Positions 1 through 5,434 of a stretch of 6,310 bases of DNA are shown in pieces. Each line of letters starts with the position of its first letter. Position 1 is the first letter of the stretch. The notes under the pieces were generated by a model. It searched no databases and was not told the DNA's origin. It was given only the letters and a program-made list of their open reading frames with translations. Source of the DNA: Chloroflexota bacterium (lineage in GTDB: Bacteria; Chloroflexota; Anaerolineae; B4-G1; DUEL01); assembly GCA_017743275.1 (NCBI GenBank), contig JAGHZG010000102.1, positions 1 through 6,310 on the forward strand, written 5' to 3'. The position numbers were made by a program, and so were the translations under genes.

Positions 1-56
1 AACGTGAAAAGGTCTTTTACCGCAGAGGCCGCAGAGTACGCAGAGCAATATTTTAA

Positions 57-183
57 ACAGGACTTACGCAGTTGGCGGATAAACTTTGGAATTCGCCACG
101 AATTTCACGAATTGGCACGAATTTTGTTAATTCGTGTAAATTCGTGCAATTCGTGGCAAAAAAGACCAACTGCGTAACTCCTG
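57..183. mobile_element. Small MITE-like element with 19-20 bp terminal inverted repeats
   Basis: Terminal inverted repeats run from 56-75 (AACAGGACTTACGCAGTTGG) and 166-185; they match at 19 of 20 positions, the mismatch being c63 against c178. TTAA occurs at both outer junctions (53-56 and 184-187), so a 4-base TTAA target duplication is possible, although TTAA is itself a palindrome and could be chance. There is no coding capacity; an internal hairpin at 95-157 fills most of it. If the element and one TTAA are removed, the flanks join as the AT-rich loop of the outer palindrome, which fits an insertion into an existing hairpin. No transposase is present, so any mobility would depend on one supplied elsewhere. 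The IS family is not identified. Confidence 0.6.
95..157. repeat. Long hairpin of ACGAATT units
   Basis: The left arm 95-123 and right arm 129-157 are inverted copies matching at 26 of 29 positions, with a 5-base loop (TTGTT, 124-128). Each arm is made of repeated (C)ACGAATT words, so the arms are themselves internally repetitive. The structure is AT-rich and stands out from the GC-rich surroundings. It lies inside the MITE-like element and has no visible role of its own. Confidence 0.8.
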
Positions 184-229
184 TTAAAGAAAATCACTGC
201 GCTCTCTGCGTTCTCTGCGATGAAAAAGA

Positions 230-1513
230 CTACCCCTCGCGGGGTGGTTGACCGACCCGGAGTTCGGGCAGTCCCCGGGACCACCACCAGGCCAGCAGGC
301 AGAGAAGGGCGGAAAGGGCAAACAGCCCGGCGTACCCTAACAGGTCCACCACCAGCCCGCCGAAGCCGGAAATCAGGACGACGATGCCGATCAGGGTGTT
401 GGAAAGCCCCAGGTAGAGGGGCCGATCCGCCTCCGGCACCAGTTCCAGCAGGAAATTGCTGCCCACCAGCATCCCGGCCGGTGCCAGCGCGCCGTTCAAC
501 AGAAAGAGCGGAATGGCCAGGTAGGGGAGCCACGGGCCCCGATAGGGGGAGACGGCCACCCATCCCACCAGCCCCAGCGCCAGCAGGGCGGTCAATGCGT
601 TTCCCAGTGAGAACCACAACGTCACCAGCCGGTTTCCCCGCCGGTCGCCCACGGAGCCCCAGGGCAGGTTGGCCACCAGTCCGGCAGCGACCCGCACGGC
701 CACGTAGATGCCCACCATCCCCTCAGGAGCGCCCAGGACGTGGCGGGCATAGACGCCGTAGAAGGGTAGGGCGATCCCCGCCAGCCCCAGCGCCGTCCGC
801 ATCCCCATGTACCGCCGGAAGACGGCGTCCGTCCGCAGGAATTGACCGGCCCGCCGCAGTTGCTGCTTCAGCGTCGGCGCGGTGGGGACGGCCGTGCCCG
901 GCGGCTCCCGGATGAGGATGAAGGCCAGCATGGCCGGCGTGACGACGGCGGTGTAAACGGCAAAGAGCAGGGCATGGCCGTGGGGGAAAGCCAGGCGATT
1001 GAGCACTTCCCGCGTGACCGCGCCAGCCCCCAGGCCCAGAAGCCCCCCGGTCAGCAACCGCCAGGCGAAGAAACCGCCCCGCCGGTTGGGCGGGATCGTC
1101 TTCGCCACCACTTCAAAAAAGCCCAGTCCCCCCAATCCTGCCGCCAGCCGGGCCACGCCGTACAGGATGAAAAAGGCAACCAGCAACAGGGTCGGGTCGT
1201 CCACCAGCCAGACGGCCGCCGCCACCAGAAGCCAGGAGAGAACCCGGACCACCGCCGACAGGGTGTAACTGAGCATCTTGCGGGGCATCCGCTGGACCAG
1301 GCCGGCGATGAAGACCTGCGGCAGGAACCACCCGGCGTCCCCCAGCGGGGCCACCAACCCAATGAGCAGGTTGGACGAGGTCAGCCGGCTGACGAACCAG
1401 GTCAGCACCAGCGGGGGGTCAATGAGCCGCTCGGCGAACTCAAAGAGCGCGCCGTTCACCACCCCCAGGATGAAACTGCGGCGGACTTCCCGTTGGGGCC
1501 GTTGAACGGTCAT
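230..1513 (-). CDS. MFS-type multi-pass membrane transporter
   Basis: A protein of 427 residues with about 12 hydrophobic segments, for example near residues 12-28, 48-72, 84-104, 107-130, 150-168, 182-202, 240-258, 266-285, 298-320, 326-352, 370-390 and 393-411. A motif typical of the major facilitator superfamily, GSVGDRRGNR, lies at about 286-295 in the loop of the second half, and a degenerate counterpart (GLVQRMPRKM) at 71-80 in the first half. The substrate cannot be read from the sequence; a small-molecule exporter or permease of the inner membrane is likely. The ATG at 1513 is chosen because it overlaps the end of the upstream XdhC gene by ATGA (1510-1513), which indicates translational coupling; the frame is open further upstream, but that part is a shadow of the XdhC gene. 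It is the last gene of the operon, and its stop codon touches the palindrome at 12-230. Confidence 0.85.
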   Translation of the reverse strand: MTVQRPQREVRRSFILGVVNGALFEFAERLIDPPLVLTWFVSRLTSSNLLIGLVAPLGDAGWFLPQVFIAGLVQRMPRKMLSYTLSAVVRVLSWLLVAAAVWLVDDPTLLLVAFFILYGVARLAAGLGGLGFFEVVAKTIPPNRRGGFFAWRLLTGGLLGLGAGAVTREVLNRLAFPHGHALLFAVYTAVVTPAMLAFILIREPPGTAVPTAPTLKQQLRRAGQFLRTDAVFRRYMGMRTALGLAGIALPFYGVYARHVLGAPEGMVGIYVAVRVAAGLVANLPWGSVGDRRGNRLVTLWFSLGNALTALLALGLVGWVAVSPYRGPWLPYLAIPLFLLNGALAPAGMLVGSNFLLELVPEADRPLYLGLSNTLIGIVVLISGFGGLVVDLLGYAGLFALSALLCLLAWWWSRGLPELRVGQPPREG

Positions 1514-2304
1514 CGGGACGGTGCTTTCCCCCGCTGGACGGCGATGATTTCGGCCAGGATGCTGACCGCGATCTCCCGGGGCGTCTCGGCGCCGATGTCC
1601 AGCCCGATGGGCGTGTAGACCCGCTCCAGCCACCCCGGGGGGACGCCCAGTTCCTGGGCCCGCCCGAAGGTGAGGGCGGTCCGGCGGCGGCTGCCCACCA
1701 GCCCCACGTATGCCGGGGAACGGCTCGCCAGCTCAGCCAGCACCGCCGCGTCGCCGGTGTAGTGGGAGGTGACCATCACCACGTAGGTGTGGGGATCCAC
1801 CGGGAAGCGCGCCACCTCTTCGGCCAGGTCGCCGGTGATGCACTGCTCCGCCCAGGGGAACCGTTCCGGCGTCGCCAGGCCGGGCCGTTCGTCCATCACA
1901 ACGATGCGGTAGCCCAGGAAGGTGCCCAGTTCGGCCACTGCCTGGCCCAGATGTCCGGCGCCCAGGATGAGCAGCGTGGGCCGGGGCGGGAGGACCTCAA
2001 TCAGGATGCGCATGTCCCCGCCGCAGACGCCCGGGTCGCCGCGCGCCGGGTCCCGCAGCCGGTAGACGACCTCCCGGGAACGGCCCTCGGCGATGGCGGC
2101 CCGGGCCTCCTCAATGACCTGCGCCTCCACGCCGCCCCCGCCGACGGTGCCCACCGTCGTCCCGTCGGCCAGGATCAGCATTTTGGCCCCCGCGCCCCGG
2201 GGGGCTGAACCATCCACTTCTACCACTGTCGCCACGGCGGCGGGCTTCCCCGCGCGCAGGGCGTCCAGAATGGCCTGATAGACTCGCTCCAGTTCTTCGT
2301 ACAT
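1510..2304 (-). CDS. XdhC/CoxI-family protein (molybdo-hydroxylase maturation type)
   Basis: A protein of 264 residues with the two-part XdhC layout. The N-terminal XdhC_CoxI domain (about 1-105) carries the conserved GSAPRGAGAKM at 32-42, GGGG at 55-58 and CGGDMRI at 94-100, with the family cysteine at 94. The C-terminal domain (about 110-255) is a Rossmann fold starting with LLILGAGHLG (111-120) and ends with the family signature GLDIGAETPREIAVSILAEI (234-253). Family members bind molybdenum cofactor and help its sulfuration and insertion into xanthine dehydrogenase or CO dehydrogenase-type enzymes. No such enzyme is in the window, so its partner is unknown. The ATG at 2304 marks where family similarity begins; the frame stays open far upstream, but that part overlaps the DUF362 gene. 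No Shine-Dalgarno is visible, because a heptamer repeat fills the leader. The end overlaps the MFS gene by 4 bases. Confidence 0.92.
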   Translation of the reverse strand: MYEELERVYQAILDALRAGKPAAVATVVEVDGSAPRGAGAKMLILADGTTVGTVGGGGVEAQVIEEARAAIAEGRSREVVYRLRDPARGDPGVCGGDMRILIEVLPPRPTLLILGAGHLGQAVAELGTFLGYRIVVMDERPGLATPERFPWAEQCITGDLAEEVARFPVDPHTYVVMVTSHYTGDAAVLAELASRSPAYVGLVGSRRRTALTFGRAQELGVPPGWLERVYTPIGLDIGAETPREIAVSILAEIIAVQRGKAPSR

Positions 2305-2307
2305 GGA

Positions 2308-2333
2308 GTGAAACGTAAAACGTGAAACGTGAA
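2308..2333. repeat. Heptamer tandem repeat between two operon genes
   Basis: The plus strand reads GTGAAAC (2308-2314), GTAAAAC (2315-2321), GTGAAAC (2322-2328), GTGAA (2329-2333): 3.7 copies of a 7-base unit. It fills 26 of the 32 bases between the DUF362 stop and the XdhC start, and occupies the place where the XdhC ribosome binding site would be expected. Bases 1-10 of the window (AACGTGAAAA) resemble the same unit. Confidence 0.8.
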
Positions 2334-2336
2334 GGG

Positions 2337-3464
2337 TTAGCGGAGCCCCAGCAGGCGGGCCAGGGGGCCCCGGTCGGGGGCGATGACCCCCTGAGGGCAG
2401 ATTTCCGCGCAACACATACAGCCGACGCACAGGTCCAACTGGAAACGGGGCGGGCGGCCGGGCGTGATGGCCTCCCGGGGACAGGCCTCGGCACAGTGGC
2501 CGCACCCGGCGCAGTCCTCCGGAGTGGTCAGCCGGGGGCGGACCCGCGTGGCCCGCCGCAGCGGCGTCGCCACCCATCCGGGCAGTGGCACCCGCAGGAT
2601 CCGCTGGACCGCTGGCAGCCGGACCGGGCCGAAATCCAGGGCCCGCCGGTCGCCGACGACCTCTATCCCCTCCAGGTCTCCGACCCCCAGCCCCCGGGCC
2701 GCCGCCTCCGCTAAGTGGAGCACCTCGCCCGGGCGACAGCCCATGGCCCGGCTGAGCACCGTATCCAGCGCCACCGGGTCCGCCGACACCGCCAGGCAGC
2801 CATATCTTCGCGGCGTCCCACTCGCGCCGGGGCCGTTCCCCTCCTGCCCGATCACCCCGTCCATAATCGCCAGCCCCGGCCGGACCAGTTCCAGGACGTC
2901 CGCCAGCGCCCGGCTGAAATCGGGGACGGCAGGGGCCCGGAAGTGGACCTCCCGCTTGCGCGTGCCGGGGATGGCTCCGAAGAGGTTTTTGACCGCGCCG
3001 GTGTAGAGGGTGAGGGTGTGCGTCTTCAATTTGGGCAGGGTGATGACCAGGTCGGCGGCGAAGACGGGTCGGGCGATGAAATAGTCCTGCCCCCGCAGGC
3101 GGCGCCACTCCGCGCCTTCAAAGGGGACCAGGCGCGCACCGGTCGCCGCCGCTACCTCCGCCATCCCGGTCCGCCGCCAGAGGGAATCGGGATGGTCCAC
3201 CGGGCCAGCGGGCGAATCGCCAATCCACACCTCGCCTCCGGCCTCCTGCACCATTTCGGCGACGGCGCGGACGACCGCCGGATGGGTGGTGACGGCGCGG
3301 TCCAGGGGGAGCGGGGCGATGAGATTGGGCTTCAGCAGCACCCGCATGCCGGGCCGGACGAAGCGGCCCATGCCGCCCAGGGGGGCCAACGCCGCCTCCA
3401 GCGCCCCGCGGACGGCCTCGGGGTCATAGGTTTCGCATACCGTGATAGAAACGATGGGCTTCAT
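2337..3464 (-). CDS. DUF362 domain protein with C-terminal 2x[4Fe-4S] ferredoxin
   Basis: A protein of 375 residues. The DUF362 domain covers about 4-285, with the family-type segments VLLKPNLIAP (in the first 60 residues), the GDSPAGP stretch, LPKLKTHTLT followed by GAVKNLFGAIPG, and SADPVALDTV. The C-terminal tail carries two CxxCxxCxxxCP motifs, with cysteines at 318/321/324/328 and 346/349/352/356, which bind two 4Fe-4S clusters. It is likely a cytoplasmic protein with an electron-transfer module (no signal peptide). The biochemical role of DUF362 proteins is poorly defined. The ATG at 3464 is preferred: the frame could open at a TTG at 3506, but that codon overlaps the -10 box of a strong promoter and would lie upstream of the transcript. 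A weak AGGTG lies 13 bases before the ATG. It is the first gene of the operon with XdhC and MFS. Confidence 0.9.
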   Translation of the reverse strand: MKPIVSITVCETYDPEAVRGALEAALAPLGGMGRFVRPGMRVLLKPNLIAPLPLDRAVTTHPAVVRAVAEMVQEAGGEVWIGDSPAGPVDHPDSLWRRTGMAEVAAATGARLVPFEGAEWRRLRGQDYFIARPVFAADLVITLPKLKTHTLTLYTGAVKNLFGAIPGTRKREVHFRAPAVPDFSRALADVLELVRPGLAIMDGVIGQEGNGPGASGTPRRYGCLAVSADPVALDTVLSRAMGCRPGEVLHLAEAAARGLGVGDLEGIEVVGDRRALDFGPVRLPAVQRILRVPLPGWVATPLRRATRVRPRLTTPEDCAGCGHCAEACPREAITPGRPPRFQLDLCVGCMCCAEICPQGVIAPDRGPLARLLGLR

Positions 3465-3505
3465 CTGGGAAACCGCGCACCTATGAACCGGGTTGGGTAT
3501 TGCCA

Positions 3506-3534
3506 ATTATACACCGTTCCGCTGGATTGCTCAA
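3506..3534 (-). promoter_or_regulatory. Sigma70-type promoter of the DUF362-XdhC-MFS operon
   Basis: On the minus strand TTGAGC (3529-3534) and TATAAT (3506-3511) are separated by exactly 17 bases. The predicted start of transcription is near 3498, giving a leader of about 35 bases before the ATG at 3464. This decides the start codon of the DUF362 gene. No operator was recognised. Confidence 0.75.
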
Positions 3535-3555
3535 CAGCATCCATGATAGGGGAAA

Positions 3556-3590
3556 GGGTTTTGCGGCGGCCGAAGGCCGCCGCAAAACCC
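3556..3590. repeat. Perfect 16-bp-stem hairpin upstream of the operon promoter
   Basis: GGGTTTTGCGGCGGCC (3556-3571) and its exact complement (3575-3590) flank a 3-base GAA loop. It ends 21 bases from the -35 box of the DUF362 promoter. No T tract follows on either strand, so it is not a standard intrinsic terminator, although it lies downstream of the methyltransferase operon and could help end its transcripts. The outer part of its left arm, with flank (3552-3567), recurs at 5398-5413 with one difference. Confidence 0.85.
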
Positions 3591-3602
3591 GCCTTCTCTC
3601 CT

Positions 3603-3610
3603 CTCGTTCT
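3603..3610. repeat. Left target-site duplication of the 224-bp element
   Basis: CTCGTTCT, identical to 3835-3842 on the other side of the element. The exact match with no decay suggests a fairly recent insertion. Confidence 0.8.
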
Positions 3611-3834
3611 GGGTGTGTCCCAAAGTTGTCGGGGCCCGGTAGGCCAGGCCGTAAACGGCCTGGCTGAGGTTGCGCAGGGCGCTGGAAGCGCTCTCTTCCC
3701 CCCGGTAGCCGTTCGGGAAATCGGGTCGCCAGGACGGAGAGGGGCGCTTTAGCGCCTCATCTTTGCCTGAGCCTGGCCGTTTACGGCCAGGCGGAAAGGC
3801 CGACGGCCCAGCCCGACGAAATTGGGACACACCC
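3611..3834. mobile_element. MITE-like palindromic element with 8-bp target duplication
   Basis: A 224-base element. Both ends read GGGTGTGTCCCAA inward (3611-3623 and, inverted, 3822-3834), and similarity continues for about 23 bases with 3 mismatches. The 8-base word CTCGTTCT lies directly outside both ends (3603-3610 and 3835-3842), as expected for a transposition target duplication. Inside, the halves mirror each other: hairpins GCCAGGCCGT/ACGGCCTGGC (3643-3664) and GCGCT/AGCGC (3679-3691) on the left, GGCGCT/AGCGCC (3743-3756) and GCCTGGCCGT/ACGGCCAGGC (3771-3792) on the right. There is no transposase; open frames across it are shadows. Several IS families duplicate 8 bases (for example IS66, ISL3, IS1595), but I cannot assign it. 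It sits between the two operons, downstream of the methyltransferase. The remaining 73 bases to that gene (3843-3915) hold nothing I recognise. Confidence 0.85.
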
Positions 3835-3842
3835 CTCGTTCT
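3835..3842. repeat. Right target-site duplication of the 224-bp element
   Basis: CTCGTTCT, in direct orientation with 3603-3610 and abutting the right terminal inverted repeat. Confidence 0.8.
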
Positions 3843-3915
3843 GCCGCAGGATGAATCCTCTGCCCCCCTGGGCCCTGGCGCGCCGGATTTATCCCGTCTT
3901 GCCCAACGCGGTTAT

Positions 3916-4650
3916 CTACTCCCGCTCCAGGACCCAGAAGTGGGAGAGACCGAAGACGCGCAGGGGGGTCTGTTCCAGGGTGTAGGTGATGGCCTGAAGA
4001 TAGCGGGCCAGCGTCGGGGAGCGGCGGGCAATCCGGTCGTAGCCGGGGAAAATGACCGTGCGAAACACCACCCGCACGGGCAGGCCTCGCAGCAGGCATT
4101 GCAGCGCGCCCGCCGTGTACGCCCGCGCGTGCGGGACCAACCGGTTCCGCAGCGGGTTGGGCAGATAGTTGACCAGGGGGATGTTGCCGAAGCGGTAGCG
4201 CCCCCGCCAGAAGACCCCGTGGGTCTCCAGCGGGTAGAGTCGGTTGGGGACAAAGAGGATAATCCGACCACCGGGCCGGGTGACCCGAACCATCTCCGCC
4301 AGTACCGCCCGGTCGTCGGCCACATGTTCCAGCACTTCGTGGGAGAAGGTCAGGTCAAAGACGCCATCGGCGAAAGGAAGGGCCTCCCCCACCGCCTGCA
4401 CCACACCGGCCGCGCAGGCGCGGGCCTCGCAGGCCCACTCCTGCTCCACTTCCACACCGAAGACGTGGGGGGTGTGGCGGCGGAAGGCAGCCAGGTACAT
4501 CCCCACCCCGCAGCCCACGTCCAGCACTCGCTTCCCGGTGGGGTCGGTGTGGCGGCAGACCATCTGGAAGCGCCGCTCCTGCCCTGCGCGCCAGGCCAGG
4601 GAAGGGACGCCGCGAACGGCCCGCCAGTCGGCATCCGAGAGGGTCTCCAT
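3916..4650 (-). CDS. Class I SAM-dependent methyltransferase
   Basis: A protein of 244 residues with the Methyltransf_11-type Rossmann core at about 41-135. Motif I is RVLDVGCGVG (41-50), the acidic end of strand 2 is GVEVEQ (65-70), the adenine-side segment is around GEALPFADGVFDL (88-100), then SHEVLEHV (103-110) and the RPGGRIILFVPN strand (125-136). The C-terminal 100 residues, with an aromatic-rich segment (PLETHGVFWRG), may form the substrate side. The substrate is not identifiable; small-molecule, lipid or sugar methylation are all possible. The ATG at 4650 lies 5 bases after the toxin stop, without a clear Shine-Dalgarno, so the gene is probably co-transcribed with the toxin-antitoxin genes and read by coupling. 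The length is normal and the motifs are intact. Confidence 0.88.
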   Translation of the reverse strand: METLSDADWRAVRGVPSLAWRAGQERRFQMVCRHTDPTGKRVLDVGCGVGMYLAAFRRHTPHVFGVEVEQEWACEARACAAGVVQAVGEALPFADGVFDLTFSHEVLEHVADDRAVLAEMVRVTRPGGRIILFVPNRLYPLETHGVFWRGRYRFGNIPLVNYLPNPLRNRLVPHARAYTAGALQCLLRGLPVRVVFRTVIFPGYDRIARRSPTLARYLQAITYTLEQTPLRVFGLSHFWVLERE

Positions 4651-4655
4651 AATTT

Positions 4656-5076
4656 CTAAAGGACGAGGTCTTCCAGCAGAATCACCCAGGGCAGGTGCTC
4701 CCGAACCGCGTTGTACAGGCGTCGGTCGCCGGTCACCAGTTGGTCCCCCCTTTCTTCTGCCAGAGCCAAGTACGCCCCGTCATAGGCTGAACAGTGGTAC
4801 ATATGCGCCAGTTCCAGCGCCCGTGACCAGGCAACCTCCACCGTGGGAATGCCCAGTTCCTGAAAAACGCGCAGGACCTCCTGTCCGCTGTCCAGGCTGA
4901 GCCGCCCCCGCCGGAGGGCCTGTAGAACAGCGTTCGTGATCTCGTAGGGGAGCAGAGTGGGGGCAAAAAGGGGAATCTCCCCCTGAGCGTACGCCCGGAT
5001 CAGCGACTGAGCGGCAGCGCAGCCTTCCTCATCAGGGAAAAAACCCTCTGAGCACCACGCTGGCATCTATGACCAC
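4656..5076 (-). pseudogene. vapC: PIN-domain (VapC-type) toxin, frame broken by one base
   Basis: The start is GTG at 5076, with a GGAGGAG ribosome binding site 5 bases before it, overlapping the antitoxin end by 10 bases. This frame reads MVIDASVVLRGFFP and then stops at TGA (5032-5034). The protein continues one frame away as DEEGCAAAQSLIRAY and onward to the stop at 4656. The span is 421 bases, one too many; dropping one T from the T6 run (5038-5043), or a +1 shift at CCC-TGA, gives an intact protein of 139 residues. The PIN acidic residues are present: Asp in VIDAS (first frame), Glu in PYEITNAV, Asp in SAYDGAYLALA and Asp in VTGDRRLYN (second frame). PIN toxins are metal-dependent ribonucleases that cut tRNA or rRNA. 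As read, the second frame alone (ATG at 5066) lacks the first catalytic Asp and has no ribosome binding site. It could be a decayed toxin, a sequencing error, or a frameshifted gene. Confidence 0.8.
5032..5049 (-). other. Frameshift site in the toxin gene
   Basis: Minus-strand codons AGA GGG TTT TTT CCC TGA. Reading on one base later gives GAT GAG GAA, the continuation of the PIN domain. The T6 run is a usual place for an indel or homopolymer error. CCC before a UGA stop also resembles known +1 shift sites (prfB has CUU UGA; antizyme has UCC UGA), and AGAGGG lies 6 bases before CCC, further than the 3-base gap of the prfB stimulator. Confidence 0.75.
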
Positions 5077-5330
5077 GCCCGCTCCTCCAGTTCTTGGCGA
5101 GAGGACTCGTAGAGTTCGGTCACCGTCAAACCGAGGGTTTCCAGCCGACGGGATAGGTTGACCATTCGGGAATACGCGTGAAGCCGCCGGAGATGCTCGT
5201 ACTCATCAAAGGGGAGGAGCACAGCCTCGGGCTGTCCCCGCCGGGTCACAATCACCAGGTCATGCCGGGCCCGTTTCAATAATTGGGAGAGACGGCTCTT
5301 CGCCTCCGCGATAGAGACCTCAATGGTCAT
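5067..5330 (-). CDS. Phd/YefM-family antitoxin
   Basis: A protein of 87 residues. The N-terminal Phd-fold DNA-binding part is clear: VSIAEAKSRLSQLLKRA (5-21), then VIVTRRGQPEAVLLPFDEYEHL (26-48), typical of Phd/YefM antitoxins. The C-terminal part (about 55-85) is charged and probably helical, as expected for the toxin-binding tail that covers the PIN active site. Such antitoxins neutralise the toxin and, with it, repress their own promoter. The ATG at 5330 is preceded by GAGGGGG (5337-5343) at a 6-base spacing and lies about 28 bases after the predicted transcription start; the frame is open upstream, but that includes the promoter. The toxin start overlaps the last codons. Confidence 0.9.
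   Translation of the reverse strand: MTIEVSIAEAKSRLSQLLKRARHDLVIVTRRGQPEAVLLPFDEYEHLRRLHAYSRMVNLSRRLETLGLTVTELYESSRQELEERAWS
5082..5088 (-). promoter_or_regulatory. Ribosome binding site that fixes the toxin start
   Basis: GGAGGAG, 5 bases before the GTG at 5074-5076, inside the end of the antitoxin gene. It supports a start in the frame containing the VIDAS motif rather than the ATG at 5066. Confidence 0.75.
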
Positions 5331-5364
5331 CTGTGTCCCCCTCTTCTGCCTACTTGTTTGGTTT

Positions 5365-5393
5365 ATTATATAGCCATCGTTGCCCGTTGTCAA
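5365..5393 (-). promoter_or_regulatory. Perfect-consensus sigma70 promoter of the toxin-antitoxin operon
   Basis: On the minus strand TTGACA (5388-5393), a 17-base spacer and TATAAT (5365-5370): both boxes and the spacing match the bacterial housekeeping consensus exactly. The predicted start is near 5358. Such a strong promoter fits an autorepressed toxin-antitoxin operon. I did not find a convincing palindromic operator around it. Confidence 0.85.
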
Positions 5394-5397
5394 AGCA

Positions 5398-5424
5398 GAA
5401 GGGGTTTTGCGGCTCGCTGCCGCA
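5398..5424. repeat. Short hairpin with a 16-mer shared with 3552-3567
   Basis: TGCGGC (5408-5413) pairs with GCCGCA (5419-5424) across a 5-base loop. GAAGGGGTTTTGCGGC (5398-5413) matches 3552-3567 at 15 of 16 positions. It lies in the 41-base gap between the right-edge gene's stop and the -35 box of the toxin-antitoxin promoter. No T tract follows, so it is a weak terminator candidate at most. Confidence 0.6.
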
Positions 5425-5434
5425 GACTTGTTGC

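Larger units (their letters stand above)
12..230. repeat. Outer palindrome of 9-bp CGCAGAG units
   Basis: The left arm has CGCAGAG at 21-27, 30-36 and 39-45, an exact 9-base period. The right arm has the complement CTCTGCG at 204-210 and 213-219 and a variant CACTGCG at 195-201, also in 9-base steps. GTCTTTT at 12-18 pairs with AAAAGAC at 224-230, so the palindrome ends inside the stop codon of the MFS gene. The smaller element at 57-183 lies in its centre. In an RNA from the minus-strand operon this would form a large 3' hairpin, but I see no T tract that would make it an intrinsic terminator. Such short-period GCAGAG repeats are common intergenic sequence in some environmental bacteria (recollection, not checked). 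Bases 1-10 (AACGTGAAAA) may be the edge of a further repeat like that at 2308-2333. Confidence 0.7.

Noticed and set aside
21..219. CRISPR array from the regular 9-bp repeats
   Set aside because: The units are 9 bases with no unique spacers and the arms are inverted, so it is a palindromic repeat.
1510..3108. A 532-codon open frame extending the XdhC gene upstream
   Set aside because: The first 268 residues are Gly/Pro/Arg-rich out-of-frame readings of the DUF362 gene. Family similarity begins at the ATG at 2304.
2337..3506. TTG at 3506 as the start of the DUF362 protein
   Set aside because: It overlaps the -10 box and lies upstream of the predicted transcription start. The family N-terminus begins at the ATG at 3464.
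3556..3590. Rho-independent terminator
   Set aside because: The stem is strong, but no T tract follows on either strand; kept as a hairpin only.
2715..3752. Long plus-strand open frame
   Set aside because: It is antisense to the DUF362 gene and runs across its promoter and into the MITE-like element. The composition is that of a GC-rich shadow, with no recognisable domain.
3763..4659. Plus-strand open frame of 298 codons
   Set aside because: Antisense to the methyltransferase, whose motifs are intact; it also reads through part of the palindromic element.
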